A stretch of 38,245 bases of DNA from a virus: the IMG/VR virus record IMGVR_UViG_3300035670_007423, positions 1-38,245 of that record; one strand, written 5' to 3'. Position numbers and translations under genes: made by a program. Within the stretch, counting starts at the first letter, position 1. Each line of letters starts with the position of its first letter. Below are positions 7,511-15,008 of this stretch, one piece after another. The notes beneath the pieces were generated by a model that did no database searches, was not told the DNA's origin, and saw nothing but the letters and a program-made list of their open reading frames with translations.

Positions 7511-7592
7511 CCTAGCCCCCGCTGGCGGAAGCCACTCTTCGGAGTGGTTTCTGTATTTATACAAAAAACCGCCCTCACGAGCGGCTTTTTGT
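7511..7592 (+). ncRNA. Candidate small RNA of about 80 bases
   Basis: No open frame. The predicted transcript has a CCGC-type GC-rich start, then a hairpin with stem CCACTC/GAGTGG (7532-7537, 7542-7547) and a very stable TTCG tetraloop followed by TTT, then the terminator hairpin at 7563-7594 with a T-run. Promoter, compact hairpins and terminator without a gene are the marks of a small RNA. Alternatively the two hairpins are simply tandem terminators that protect the region from read-through. Confidence 0.4.
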
Positions 7593-7594
7593 TT
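7563..7594. terminator. Bidirectional Rho-independent terminator
   Basis: Stem CCGC (7569-7572) with GCGG (7581-7584), flanked by AAAAAA on the left and CTTTTT on the right, so a T-run follows the hairpin on both strands. On the minus strand it ends the KH gene at 7597; on the plus strand it ends the candidate small RNA. Confidence 0.75.
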
Positions 7595-7596
7595 CC

Positions 7597-7863
7597 CTAT
7601 ACCTTCTTCTCCCCGAACCGTACGCTCACGTGCACGCCGTACTTCTGTTCGTAGAGGTGCATGATCGTCCGGATCGCATTCGCACTCTCCCCTCCGCGTC
7701 CGATCAGTTGCCCGAGCCCTGTTTTCGCATGGACAACGAGGTAGAGCCCACGATCATCCACCTGTGATGTGATCTCCGGCGGGGTGTCCCCGGACCATAT
7801 CGCTTGGATCAAATGTTCGAAGAAGGCAATGGCATCACTATGCGCTTGGTTGTCCTCCTGCAT
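7597..7863 (-). CDS. KH-domain RNA-binding protein, KhpA-like
   Basis: An 88-residue protein that is essentially one KH domain: beta strand LYLVVHAK, then the nucleic-acid-binding loop GQLIGRGGESANAIRTIM with the signature Gly-Arg-Gly-Gly at 55-58, then helix and last strand VHVSVRF. It binds single-stranded RNA through the GxxG loop. KhpA-like proteins act in bacteria as global RNA chaperones; small KH proteins with this same order are common in CPR genomes. The start is ATG 7863, which lies 26 bases inside the upstream gene; a longer start at 7893 is possible. A terminator follows directly. A phage version suggests control of host or phage RNA, and points to the host group. Confidence 0.85.
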   Translation of the reverse strand: MQEDNQAHSDAIAFFEHLIQAIWSGDTPPEITSQVDDRGLYLVVHAKTGLGQLIGRGGESANAIRTIMHLYEQKYGVHVSVRFGEKKV

Positions 7864-8275
7864 ACTCGGGTGGTGACACAATATCCGCTCCATCCTTCAA
7901 TTTCTGGTCGATCTGCTTGATCGTGATCTCGGTATAGTTCTTCACGTCGTAGTTCTTGCACTCGATCGAGCGCATGTTCCTGGCGAGCGAGTTCTCCACG
8001 AGACTCTTCACGTACTGGATGATCCCTGTGAGGTCCCGGAAGATGCTCCCAACCTCGCTGTAGCGAAGATCCTGGTCCATCATGGACTGAAGGAGATCGT
8101 TCGCCACCGCGCCATAGAGCACCTCCTGGTCTGCATCCGTGTTCTTGACCCCTACCTTGAGATCCTCGATCGCAGCGAGCCGTCCCAGGAAGTCGTGCAT
8201 GACCTTCGCCCGGAGCGGATCCCGCTCTGCGAGCTGCTCGATCACCTTCTTTTCGTCCTCGGTGTGGTTTTCCAT
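7838..8275 (-). CDS. Unknown helical protein
   Basis: A 145-residue, mainly helical and charged protein (EDEKKVIEQLAERDPLRAKVMHDFLGRLAAIEDL, then ALRYSEVGSIFRDL-like segments) with a flexible end PPEYAGGQPSA. No membrane segment or metal site. ATG 8275 is chosen because it follows the stop of the upstream gene (8280) by 4 bases; a GTG at 8299 would overlap it. It ends inside the KH gene. No family recognised. Position between the scaffold-side cluster and KH gene suggests either a head completion protein or a non-virion accessory. Confidence 0.7.
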   Translation of the reverse strand: MENHTEDEKKVIEQLAERDPLRAKVMHDFLGRLAAIEDLKVGVKNTDADQEVLYGAVANDLLQSMMDQDLRYSEVGSIFRDLTGIIQYVKSLVENSLARNMRSIECKNYDVKNYTEITIKQIDQKLKDGADIVSPPEYAGGQPSA

Positions 8276-8279
8276 ATGC

Positions 8280-8663
8280 CTAGGAGCCAGAAACGACACC
8301 TGCGAGCGCCTCTTCCGGGGAAAGCTGGACCACTTCCCCGCCGGAGAGCGTGAGAAAGACTGCCTCTACGCCAGTGACAACATTGTGTCCCATCGTGGCC
8401 TTTGTCACCCCCTTCCCCGAGTACGTAGGGTTTGGGATTCCGGCGAGCTTCACCAGCACCTCCGGGACTGCTTCTGCTTCCACCGCTGTGGCCTCTTCCT
8501 GGGGCGCTACGACCTCTTCCACTTCCTCCTGGGGCGTTTCCTCACTTTCGACCGTTTCCTCTGCTACGGGCGCTGTAGGGGCTTCCACGGGGGTATCCTG
8601 GATCGCCTCCCCTAGCGCCTCATCCCCTCCAATAACGACGTCCTGTGTTTGATCTTCGTTCAT
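8280..8663 (-). CDS. Acidic low-complexity protein with C-terminal fold
   Basis: A 127-residue protein. Residues about 10-75 are made of Glu, Val, Ala, Pro and Thr, strongly acidic and probably disordered. Residues about 78-127 (VKLAGIPNPTYSGKGVTKATMGHNVVTGVEAVFLTL, ending with a Pro-Glu-Glu-Ala-Leu run) look like a small beta domain. Its ATG overlaps the stop of the basic protein upstream (ATGA at 8660-8663), so the two are translated together; an acidic protein coupled to a basic one suggests a pair that bind each other. No family recognised. The upstream extension to 8783 is rejected because it lies within the neighbour gene. Confidence 0.65.
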   Translation of the reverse strand: MNEDQTQDVVIGGDEALGEAIQDTPVEAPTAPVAEETVESEETPQEEVEEVVAPQEEATAVEAEAVPEVLVKLAGIPNPTYSGKGVTKATMGHNVVTGVEAVFLTLSGGEVVQLSPEEALAGVVSGS

Positions 8664-8851
8664 GATGCTGTATTTACCTTGTTTTTGAGTAATTTCCGCT
8701 CTCGCACCACGAGTGTCCGTGCATCCACAGGGATGAACACCCGTACCGACACCACCTCTCCCGCTGTTTTCACCTCCTTCCACCCCGGGCGAGCTTTGCG
8801 CCTCGCCTTTTTATCCTTCTTGGGGTTTGGCCTCGCCAGCGTTCGTTTCAT
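8660..8851 (-). CDS. Small basic protein
   Basis: A 63-residue, very basic protein: Lys and Arg dominate residues 1-28 (PNPKKDKKARRKARPG), followed by a beta-strand segment EVVSVRVFIPVDARTLVVRERK. It probably binds nucleic acid or an acidic partner. It starts 2 bases after the stop of the 203-residue gene and overlaps the next gene by ATGA. Function unknown. Candidate for a capsid-internal or DNA-condensing peptide, by composition only. Confidence 0.65.
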   Translation of the reverse strand: MKRTLARPNPKKDKKARRKARPGWKEVKTAGEVVSVRVFIPVDARTLVVRERKLLKNKVNTAS

Positions 8852-8853
8852 GG

Positions 8854-9465
8854 CTAGATATTCACGAAACGATCCGCCACCGTGTACTTCTCCCCGTTGA
8901 TATCCACCACAAACTCTGACCGGGGGATGATCACGCGATCCGCCACCACTTCCTCTGTCTGGACGAACTCATTTTCCTTCTCATTGAACACCGCACGCGG
9001 AACGAGGCCATTGTCAATCACCCGCGCCCCGAGGATCTTCTTCTCTACAATGGGGTAGCGATGCCTTGGGTACTTCATGAAATCTACATAAAGCACCCGC
9101 TTTGGCTCCTTCTCCCCGGTGATAATGAGCTCGATCCACTCTTCAACAAGCAAGCTGTTCGCTGCGTTCCTCGCCGAGTACACGCCACGCTCCGTAAAGC
9201 CGATCACCACCTTGTTCTTGTCCTCCGGGAGATTCGGGAAATTGACGTATCCCGCGGGCTGGATCTTGTCCTCCACCTTCCCAGCAGTATCGATTGCCTG
9301 GTCCACCCGGACGGCTTCGAGCTCTTCGGAGAGGCGCTTATTGCTCTCTTTCAGGGCTTCCACCTCCTTCAAGACCCCACGAATGGCCTTGGCCTCCTCT
9401 GCGGTGAGCGTCACCGTCGGGCTATTCACCTCACCTTCCGTCACTTCATCTTTTGTTTTTGCCAT
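8854..9465 (-). CDS. Unknown head-region protein with short coiled coil
   Basis: A 203-residue protein. Residues 1-25 are acidic and flexible, 22-58 form a coiled coil (AEEAKAIRGVLKEVEALKESNKRLSEELE), and residues 70-203 are a globular alpha/beta region with segments NKVVIGFTERGVYSARNAAN, VLYVDFMKYPRHRYPIVEKK and EFVVDINGEKYTVADRF. No enzyme motif. It sits 8 bases after the probable scaffold gene. A head-completion, protease-like or scaffold-partner role would fit the location, but nothing in the sequence decides. Confidence 0.65.
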   Translation of the reverse strand: MAKTKDEVTEGEVNSPTVTLTAEEAKAIRGVLKEVEALKESNKRLSEELEAVRVDQAIDTAGKVEDKIQPAGYVNFPNLPEDKNKVVIGFTERGVYSARNAANSLLVEEWIELIITGEKEPKRVLYVDFMKYPRHRYPIVEKKILGARVIDNGLVPRAVFNEKENEFVQTEEVVADRVIIPRSEFVVDINGEKYTVADRFVNI

Positions 9466-9473
9466 AGCGTACG

Positions 9474-10070
9474 TTAGTTATTCCCAAGAATATCCCCAAA
9501 GAGTGCGGTATCGATCGCCTTCTGGCGCTCGGTGGACGCTGCGGGCTTTATCCCGGCGTTCGGGACTCGGGATCCCCCGCCTAGCCCTGCCCCGATCCCA
9601 GGCCCTTCACTCACCAGGCCAAGGTCAAGACTCGCGTTCTGCCTGGCATACCGCGCTCTCTGCATGATCTCCTCTTCTGTCTCCTCCGGGAGATTGATCA
9701 GGCCATAGTGCTTGTCGATCTCTTTGCGGAGCTTCTCATCCCCTTGGCTCATCTCCTCGAGGATGCGATTGCGCTTCGAGTCATGCTCCCGGCGCTTGGC
9801 ATCTTCGAGCTCCTCGGTACGCTTCATGAGGGAGATCTGCGCCTCGGAGAGCTTCGCCTTGTCCTCCTCGCTCATGTCGGCGAGCCGCTTCGTCTCCACC
9901 TCGTACTTCTGCCGAAGCCCGGTCAAGTTCCTGCCCTGCTCCTGGATCTTCTCCTCCTTTGCGGCGATCTCTGCCGCCAGCTTCTCCTTTTCCGTGAGGA
10001 TCGGGGTCACTTCGTCTTTCGAATACACCTCGATCTCCTCCCCATTCTCGTCGAACGCCTTTATCGGCAT
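9474..10070 (-). CDS. Probable capsid scaffolding protein
   Basis: A 198-residue protein with the features of a scaffold: N-terminal acidic segment (FDENGEEIEVYSKDEVTPIL), long charged coiled coil from about 28 to 115, then a Pro/Gly-rich linker (EGPGIGAGLGGGSRVPNAG) and a short C-terminal helix that could contact capsid subunits. It is found between the portal cluster and the capsid gene, in the normal order portal - scaffold - capsid. It is separated from the capsid gene by several small genes, which is unusual. No protease motif is visible in it or nearby. Confidence 0.75.
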   Translation of the reverse strand: MPIKAFDENGEEIEVYSKDEVTPILTEKEKLAAEIAAKEEKIQEQGRNLTGLRQKYEVETKRLADMSEEDKAKLSEAQISLMKRTEELEDAKRREHDSKRNRILEEMSQGDEKLRKEIDKHYGLINLPEETEEEIMQRARYARQNASLDLGLVSEGPGIGAGLGGGSRVPNAGIKPAASTERQKAIDTALFGDILGNN

Positions 10071-10072
10071 AG

Positions 10073-10528
10073 TTATGGAATTATCTTATGCTTGTCATAC
10101 GTGCCCTTTGGGGCAAGTCGCGCTTCTCGAAGGACGCTTGCGCGTTCGACCTCCTCTCGAAGTGCCATCAGTGCGTTGAACTGCCCCGCCCCGAACCATC
10201 CGCTCTTTTCGTTCAGGATCACGTTCTGGAGCGTCTCTTTCCCCATCCGGTTCAGCATCCATTCAGTGAGGGAGAGCCACCATCGGGAATGATGCACCGC
10301 ATACCCCCAAAGCTCATACTCCTCCTTCTCATGCTCGGAGAGGGCGGAATAGTGATCCCCTTGGAGAAATACCGGGGAATATCCGCCAATGAGCTGGCGC
10401 ATGATCTCCTTCACGTCGATCCTGGACGCGGCATAGGCGCGGGCCTCGGCTACATTGTGCTCCGCTTCTTTCAGTTCTTCATCGATCGCCGGGTCGAGTT
10501 TCCGGGCGAGCCACCTTCTCCATGTCAT
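10073..10528 (-). CDS. Unknown protein between portal and scaffold
   Basis: A 151-residue helical protein. N-terminal part TWRRWLARKLDPAIDEELKEAEHNVAEARAYA-like is amphipathic; the centre is aromatic (ALSEHEKEEYELWGYAVHHSRWWLSLTEWM) and the end is basic. No membrane helix or metal site. It starts 12 bases after the portal stop and stops 2 bases before the scaffold start. By place it may be a portal-associated connector or a head-assembly factor. Family not recognised; function unknown. Confidence 0.65.
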   Translation of the reverse strand: MTWRRWLARKLDPAIDEELKEAEHNVAEARAYAASRIDVKEIMRQLIGGYSPVFLQGDHYSALSEHEKEEYELWGYAVHHSRWWLSLTEWMLNRMGKETLQNVILNEKSGWFGAGQFNALMALREEVERASVLREARLAPKGTYDKHKIIP

Positions 10529-10540
10529 CGTGTAGACTCG

Positions 10541-12586
10541 TTATGCTTGTAGCGCCTTCTTCATCGTCGGTTTTGTCTTTGTCGCCGGGCTCTTGGTGGT
10601 CGTTGCCTTCTCCTGCGCCTCGGCTTGCATCATGGTCTGCTCTTCCAGCGCCTTATTCTGGAGCTCCTGCTCATCGACGAACCATGTGTCGTAGTCCTCT
10701 CCAATGATCGTTGTGAAGCGCTCTTTCAGCTTCGGGGAGATCGCCTGTGGTCCCCAAAGGTTCACGGCATGGGTGATATTCTCGACGAACAGCATCCTGG
10801 AGAGCGCATCGTCCTTCTTATCGAGCTGCTGCATGGTCACGTACCACATGCCACGCCACGCGGCGAGCGCTTTGGGGTCGAGCATGGAGATCCTGGTATC
10901 CGTCCCCGTTTGCGTCTCCATGTCCACCTCTGCCTGGTGGAGGAGCTCCCCGGAAGGATCCTGCGCGGTGATATCCGCGACATCCGTGCGGAAGATCCCG
11001 ATCTTTCGCTGTGGGCCACTCGCCCCTTGCTTCTCGAGCGTGTACTGGCGGTACTGGTCGCTTACTGCCCTCGTCACTTCATCGATCGAGGAGGAGAGTG
11101 GTTCGGTCCAGTGCTTTAGGATATTGGCGATACGCACATACCAGAGATCCCGGTGGAAACGCATGATCGAGTCCATCCCAAGGCCAAGCTTCAAGATCTG
11201 CTGTTTACGGTTCTCGAGGATCCCGGTGGCGGTCTGCTCCCCGCTCCCTTGCCCTTCATACTGCGCAGAGACGCTCTTATCCTCCATTCCCTGCTTGATC
11301 AGCTCATAGAACGAGAACTCGGCGCTCGTGAGCTGTGGGACGTTCTGGTAGAGGGGATAGACACTATCCTTGGGGATATCGACGTGCGTACGATTCGGGA
11401 GGAAGTCCTCACTGGTCATCCGCTTCCCGCTGTTATTCACCCACGTGGGCTGGCGGGACTGCCGGAAGCCAAGAATGAAGAGCTTGAGCGCCTCATCCTG
11501 GATCGCCTGGTCTACCTTGAGCTTCGCGGGCTGTGACTTCGAGATCGCAAGCCCATCCTGGGGCTCATAGTCTCCCTTTACGACGGGGTACATATTCCCC
11601 GGGGCGATGCACGTGATCGGGTAGCCAGAGACAATGGGCTTATTCCTCGCATCCTTGCGCCCGGTATCCATGACGGGGAACATCTGAACGCCATTTAGGA
11701 ACAGCTGCACCTCCTTTTTGGGAAGATTCATGTAGATATGCCGCTCCACTTGCCCCTTCTCGATCCCAGCGATGCCCCAATTCTCATTGAAATGGTCCGG
11801 CCCGGCCTTGTTCAGGTCTGACATGGACGGGGCTGCGCGTACGAGCTCATAGGGAACATACTTGAACCGATCGAAATGCCCGTAGAATTGCCAGGCATCG
11901 TCATAGCTGATCACGTCCCAAAGATCGATATCCGGCTGTTTTTGGACGTTGAACTGAGCATAATCCCCAAGGAGCACCTTCCGAGGATCCCAAAGGACCG
12001 TCTCGCAGAATCCTTGTCCCTTCTGTACGCGCTCGGTCCAGTCTGCCTTGAGCGACCCCACGGTATGCCCTTTCCCGAGCTCCTTCACCACTTCATTGGC
12101 CTCATTCCATACGTCGAGGACGAAATACGTGCCCCGGGAGAAGATCCCGCGGTACACCAAGGGGAGCTTGTCGTCCAGCTCCTCGATCTCAAACGACTTA
12201 TTCACCATATCCTCCATCTCTTCCCCAAGGCCAACGACGATCTGGTTGTTCTCATCGAACGCCTTGACGCTCCCCGATGCCTTGAGAGAGAGGGCGGTGG
12301 ACACCAGGGACGTATCCTTCTCCCGGGTCATACCCGTCACGATGCGCACATCTCCCTTGTTTCTCGCCGGGGGGATATACGACGAATCGATCTGCTGATT
12401 CACGTCATCCCATTGGGAATACGTCATGTCGTCGAACTGCATCCGGGGACGCTCCCGCTCCTCATACATGGCCTCGATCCTTGCAAGAACCTTTGCCCGA
12501 TACTCCTTTTCCGCGTCCGTGTACTCGAGCTTCAATGCCAGACCTTCCGCTTTTGCTTCTGCGTCGGTCAATAATTGTGCTTCCAT
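10541..12586 (-). CDS. Portal protein
   Basis: A 681-residue protein following large terminase by 43 bases, as is normal for portals. It has an acidic helical N-terminus, a large central region with typical portal phrases (CETVLWDPRKVLLGDYAQFNVQK-like wing segment, ITCIAPGNMYPV, LAISKSQPAKLKVDQAIQDEALKL for the stem and clip), and the C-terminal helical segment LKLGLGMDSIMRFHRDLWYVRIANIL. The last 40 residues are Gln/Lys/Thr-rich. Large portals with this layout occur in podovirus-like phages. ATG 12586 is taken as start; an upstream GTG at 12592 is possible. It forms the dodecameric DNA channel at one capsid vertex. Confidence 0.88.
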   Translation of the reverse strand: MEAQLLTDAEAKAEGLALKLEYTDAEKEYRAKVLARIEAMYEERERPRMQFDDMTYSQWDDVNQQIDSSYIPPARNKGDVRIVTGMTREKDTSLVSTALSLKASGSVKAFDENNQIVVGLGEEMEDMVNKSFEIEELDDKLPLVYRGIFSRGTYFVLDVWNEANEVVKELGKGHTVGSLKADWTERVQKGQGFCETVLWDPRKVLLGDYAQFNVQKQPDIDLWDVISYDDAWQFYGHFDRFKYVPYELVRAAPSMSDLNKAGPDHFNENWGIAGIEKGQVERHIYMNLPKKEVQLFLNGVQMFPVMDTGRKDARNKPIVSGYPITCIAPGNMYPVVKGDYEPQDGLAISKSQPAKLKVDQAIQDEALKLFILGFRQSRQPTWVNNSGKRMTSEDFLPNRTHVDIPKDSVYPLYQNVPQLTSAEFSFYELIKQGMEDKSVSAQYEGQGSGEQTATGILENRKQQILKLGLGMDSIMRFHRDLWYVRIANILKHWTEPLSSSIDEVTRAVSDQYRQYTLEKQGASGPQRKIGIFRTDVADITAQDPSGELLHQAEVDMETQTGTDTRISMLDPKALAAWRGMWYVTMQQLDKKDDALSRMLFVENITHAVNLWGPQAISPKLKERFTTIIGEDYDTWFVDEQELQNKALEEQTMMQAEAQEKATTTKSPATKTKPTMKKALQA

Positions 12587-12620
12587 GCCCACATTGTAAT
12601 CTAATAATCGTCAAATACCC

Positions 12621-12629
12621 TGTGCATAA
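12621..12629 (-). promoter_or_regulatory. DnaA-box-like sequence between terminase and portal
   Basis: TTATGCACA on the minus strand, which fits the relaxed DnaA-box form TTATnCACA. It falls in the 43 bases between the TerL stop and the portal start. A downstream TACAAT (minus strand) is present but not at a good distance from a -35, so a promoter here is not claimed. Confidence 0.3.
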
Positions 12630-14261
12630 CTATTCCCCGATCACGGAAAAGCGATCAAAGGTCCGGTCGATGATCTCTGCCACCCGGATCTGTTCCTCTG
12701 AACGGGTCGGGGTGGAGCTCGGCATGTAGCGAAGGAAGGTCATAGAGAAGGCATCAGCATAGTCCGGGCTCTTCACGCCACGCTTCTTGAGGTCGATCTT
12801 TGGCTCGATCTGGTATCTTCCTCCTTGCCGCCTATACTTGATCGCAAGGAGATCGCGTTTGAGCGCCTCATGCGTCCCTACCTTCCCCCCATGTTTGAGC
12901 CATTCCTGGGAGAGCATGAACGCCTGGGCTCGTTGGTTCAGGTATGTATCCCTATCCCCTTCCATCTCACAGGGGTTCCCGGTGTTCACCTGGGTCACAT
13001 GGCCCTTGCCTTTCGTCTGGATCGCGATCTCCATCCCCACCTTATGCCCCACCCCGAAGCCATCGACCACGATATTCCGGTAGCTATCGAGCGGAATCCC
13101 GTACTTGTGGGCAAGGAGGATGGTCTTGTTTGCGATCGACTTCTCATCAGAGACGAGCTCTTCTGCCACAACAAAGGCCCGGACACGATCCCGGACCACC
13201 CATACGGTCTTGTCATCCCCATCCCCACCGCAGTCCACGCCCATGATCCTTGCCCCAACGAACTCTGGTTCCCCGATCTCATAGAGGATATCGGAGGGCT
13301 CTAGGAGAGGAACATAGCCCTTCTCATCCATGGTTCCCTCGAGTGGGAAGAGGCCACGGACGTTCTCGCGCCATTCCGTGATCTTGTCATAGTCCTTGGG
13401 ATCGACATTGAAACAATAGTTTCCAATGATCTCCTGGACGAAACTCATGTTCACGATCGGGGACTCGAGCGAATCAAAGGAGAGGCAACAGTACGAACCG
13501 CTGTTATTGTGATGCGAATTATAGAAATACCCTTCTGCCCGGGTGCCATTGGAGAACATGAGGAGAAAAGCGTTCCCGGAGGTGAGGATCCCGGTCCCCA
13601 TCTCATACACCTTCTCATCGATCGCTGATGCCTCGTCTACGAGCCCCATGATGTAATCCGCATGGATCCCCGAAAGGGCCTCTGGACGGTCCTTGGAGCT
13701 CGTCCTAGCCCGTGCAAACCATGTTTCCGGGCTCTCGGTCATGCGAATATAGCCGCTGGACCACTGATATTTGGCCTTTACCCCCGGGGGCATGAGATCA
13801 AGCCACTTGGCCGCCTCCTTCCACAAGGCATCGTCGAGCTGCCCGCTTGTGACTGCCGTGGCGGGGATCTGTGCATCCGGAAAGCAGTACAGGAACCACA
13901 GAAGGAGCCAGGCCATCGTGCCAGACTTCCCGATCCCACGCCCAGAGACGACCGTGATCTTCCTTGGGACCTCTTCTTTCAGGGCTTTCTCCACAGAAAG
14001 AAGGATCAGCCATTGCTGCCAGGTGATGTGGGAGCCCTTCACGAACGTCTCAAACCATGAGGGACGAACCGTTTTGCACCATTCGTCCCACTCCTTCCCG
14101 GTGTATGTGAGCCCAATTTTTGCCTCGAGCGCGTATTCTGGGCGGAGTGGCTGTGGGATAAAGCCCCACATGGCCTTGATAAAGGTAATAGGGGAGCTCT
14201 GGAACTCCCGGATCGCGGCTATTTCAGCTTTGTCAAACCGTTTTGGGTCGAGTTCACCCAT
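12630..14261 (-). CDS. Terminase large subunit
   Basis: A 543-residue packaging ATPase and nuclease. The Walker A is SGRGIGKS (106-113), Walker B is IMGLVDE (204-210) with the catalytic Glu, and the coupling motif is MFSNGTRAEG (235-244). The RNase H-like nuclease half shows three acids at Asp343 (MGVDCGG), Asp400 (IVVDGFG) and Asp500 or Asp503 (SPDYADAFSM). All expected motifs are intact, so it should be active. It starts inside the small-subunit gene (8-base overlap), which couples translation. It cuts concatemers and drives DNA into the procapsid through the portal that follows. Confidence 0.95.
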   Translation of the reverse strand: MGELDPKRFDKAEIAAIREFQSSPITFIKAMWGFIPQPLRPEYALEAKIGLTYTGKEWDEWCKTVRPSWFETFVKGSHITWQQWLILLSVEKALKEEVPRKITVVSGRGIGKSGTMAWLLLWFLYCFPDAQIPATAVTSGQLDDALWKEAAKWLDLMPPGVKAKYQWSSGYIRMTESPETWFARARTSSKDRPEALSGIHADYIMGLVDEASAIDEKVYEMGTGILTSGNAFLLMFSNGTRAEGYFYNSHHNNSGSYCCLSFDSLESPIVNMSFVQEIIGNYCFNVDPKDYDKITEWRENVRGLFPLEGTMDEKGYVPLLEPSDILYEIGEPEFVGARIMGVDCGGDGDDKTVWVVRDRVRAFVVAEELVSDEKSIANKTILLAHKYGIPLDSYRNIVVDGFGVGHKVGMEIAIQTKGKGHVTQVNTGNPCEMEGDRDTYLNQRAQAFMLSQEWLKHGGKVGTHEALKRDLLAIKYRRQGGRYQIEPKIDLKKRGVKSPDYADAFSMTFLRYMPSSTPTRSEEQIRVAEIIDRTFDRFSVIGE

Positions 14262-14601
14262 CTTTCTTCAACGCGACAGTAAGGAGATCCTTGTGCTTCA
14301 CCTCGAGCGATCCGGAGAGCTCCATGCTTTCCTTGGGCTTCCCGATACTTTGATGGAAAAGTGAGTCGATCGCTTTATTGTCCGGCTTCTCCCGATAGAC
14401 GACGAGCTTCTCATCATATTCGCCCTCGAGCTTCACTGACTTTGCCACCTGGACACCCCGTGCGAGATCAAGCTGTGCCGCCATGAGCTCGTTCATGTGT
14501 ACGCGCACAAACTCCACCAGCGCCTTGCGCATCTCCTCTGTCTTGATCGTATGTCCTGCCTTTGGCCTTCCGGCTCCTGGTCGTCTACCTCCTAGCGCCA
14601 T
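14254..14601 (-). CDS. Terminase small subunit
   Basis: A 115-residue protein starting GGRRPGAGRPKAGH, the N-terminal basic motif found in many small terminase subunits, then two helical segments (EEMRKALVEFVRVHMNELMAAQLDLARG) and a charged C-terminus. It recognises the packaging site on concatemeric DNA and recruits the large subunit, whose gene overlaps its stop by 8 bases. The promoter at 14630-14658 and the terminator upstream show that a new transcription unit begins here. No Shine-Dalgarno sequence precedes the ATG. Confidence 0.85.
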   Translation of the reverse strand: MALGGRRPGAGRPKAGHTIKTEEMRKALVEFVRVHMNELMAAQLDLARGVQVAKSVKLEGEYDEKLVVYREKPDNKAIDSLFHQSIGKPKESMELSGSLEVKHKDLLTVALKKDG

Positions 14602-14629
14602 AATAATTTCAGTTATTCAATTCGTGCTT

Positions 14630-14658
14630 ATTATCCGACACAAATGAAAACCACGCAA
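14630..14658 (-). promoter_or_regulatory. Proposed promoter of the packaging operon
   Basis: Minus-strand -35 TTGCGT (14653-14658), 17-base spacer, -10 GATAAT (14630-14635). Both hexamers nearly match those of the capsid promoter (TTGCAT, GATAAT). The -35 lies within the preceding terminator hairpin, a compact terminator-promoter joint. Confidence 0.55.
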
Positions 14659-14667
14659 ATGCGTGGT
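14641..14667 (-). terminator. Rho-independent terminator before the terminase operon
   Basis: Stem ACCACGC (14650-14656) with GCGTGGT (14661-14667), loop of four, followed on the minus strand by TTTTCATTTG. It ends the transcript of the small-gene cluster at 16736-14691. Confidence 0.7.
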
Positions 14668-14690
14668 GTTCATAGTCCATCCCAATGGTC

Positions 14691-14882
14691 CTACTCCTCC
14701 ATCTCTTTCCACACTTTCCCACATACAGGGCAAGGTTTCTCGGTCCCTACCACCCCAAGCGGGCAATCATGATCGAGCTTCCAGCGTGCCTCGTACCGAT
14801 CCCACCAATAGAGCCCTCCGTTCTCTCCAAGCCCAAACGTCTTTGTAGCCAGGGCCGATATGCTCACGATCTTTGAATCCAT
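14691..14882 (-). CDS. Small protein with a zinc-ribbon-like end
   Basis: A 63-residue protein. Residues about 5-35 (IVSISALATKTFGLGENGGLYWWDRYEARWKL) look like two beta strands with a Trp-rich turn, followed by PCPVCGKVW with a Cys-x2-Cys pair; a second Cys (DCPLG) lies nearby, so a one-metal knuckle is possible. ATG 14882 is chosen because the stop of the membrane peptide upstream is at 14900. No Shine-Dalgarno sequence. It is the last gene before the terminator at 14641-14667. Function unknown. Confidence 0.6.
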   Translation of the reverse strand: MDSKIVSISALATKTFGLGENGGLYWWDRYEARWKLDHDCPLGVVGTEKPCPVCGKVWKEMEE

Positions 14883-14899
14883 ATGTTTTGCTATTGCTA

Positions 14900-15007
14900 C
14901 TAATCCTTGATCGCCGCCCATGCGAGGACTGCGATGTACACAACGAACAGCCACGGGAACATGAAGCCAAGCCAAGCGAGCGCAATGAGAAAGATGATCA
15001 TTGCCAT
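14900..15007 (-). CDS. 35-residue membrane peptide
   Basis: A very short gene: MAMIIFLIALAWLGFMF then PWLFVVYIAVLAWAAIKD, that is, two hydrophobic stretches or one long one, with a charged end (Lys-Asp). It begins 1 base after the stop of the gene at 15009 and ends 17 bases before the next start, so it is part of the tight operon and not a chance frame. Role unknown; a small inner-membrane peptide affecting host physiology or superinfection is a guess. Confidence 0.6.
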   Translation of the reverse strand: MAMIIFLIALAWLGFMFPWLFVVYIAVLAWAAIKD

Positions 15008-15008
15008 A

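Noticed and set aside
7141-7578. Open frame of 145 residues on the minus strand in the non-coding block
   Set aside because: Composition is unlike a protein, it crosses a terminator, promoters and inverted repeats, and it has no ribosome-binding site.
12630-14261. Possibility that the large terminase is broken because Walker A is atypical
   Set aside because: SGRGIGKS is an accepted variant and all nuclease acids and Walker B are intact.
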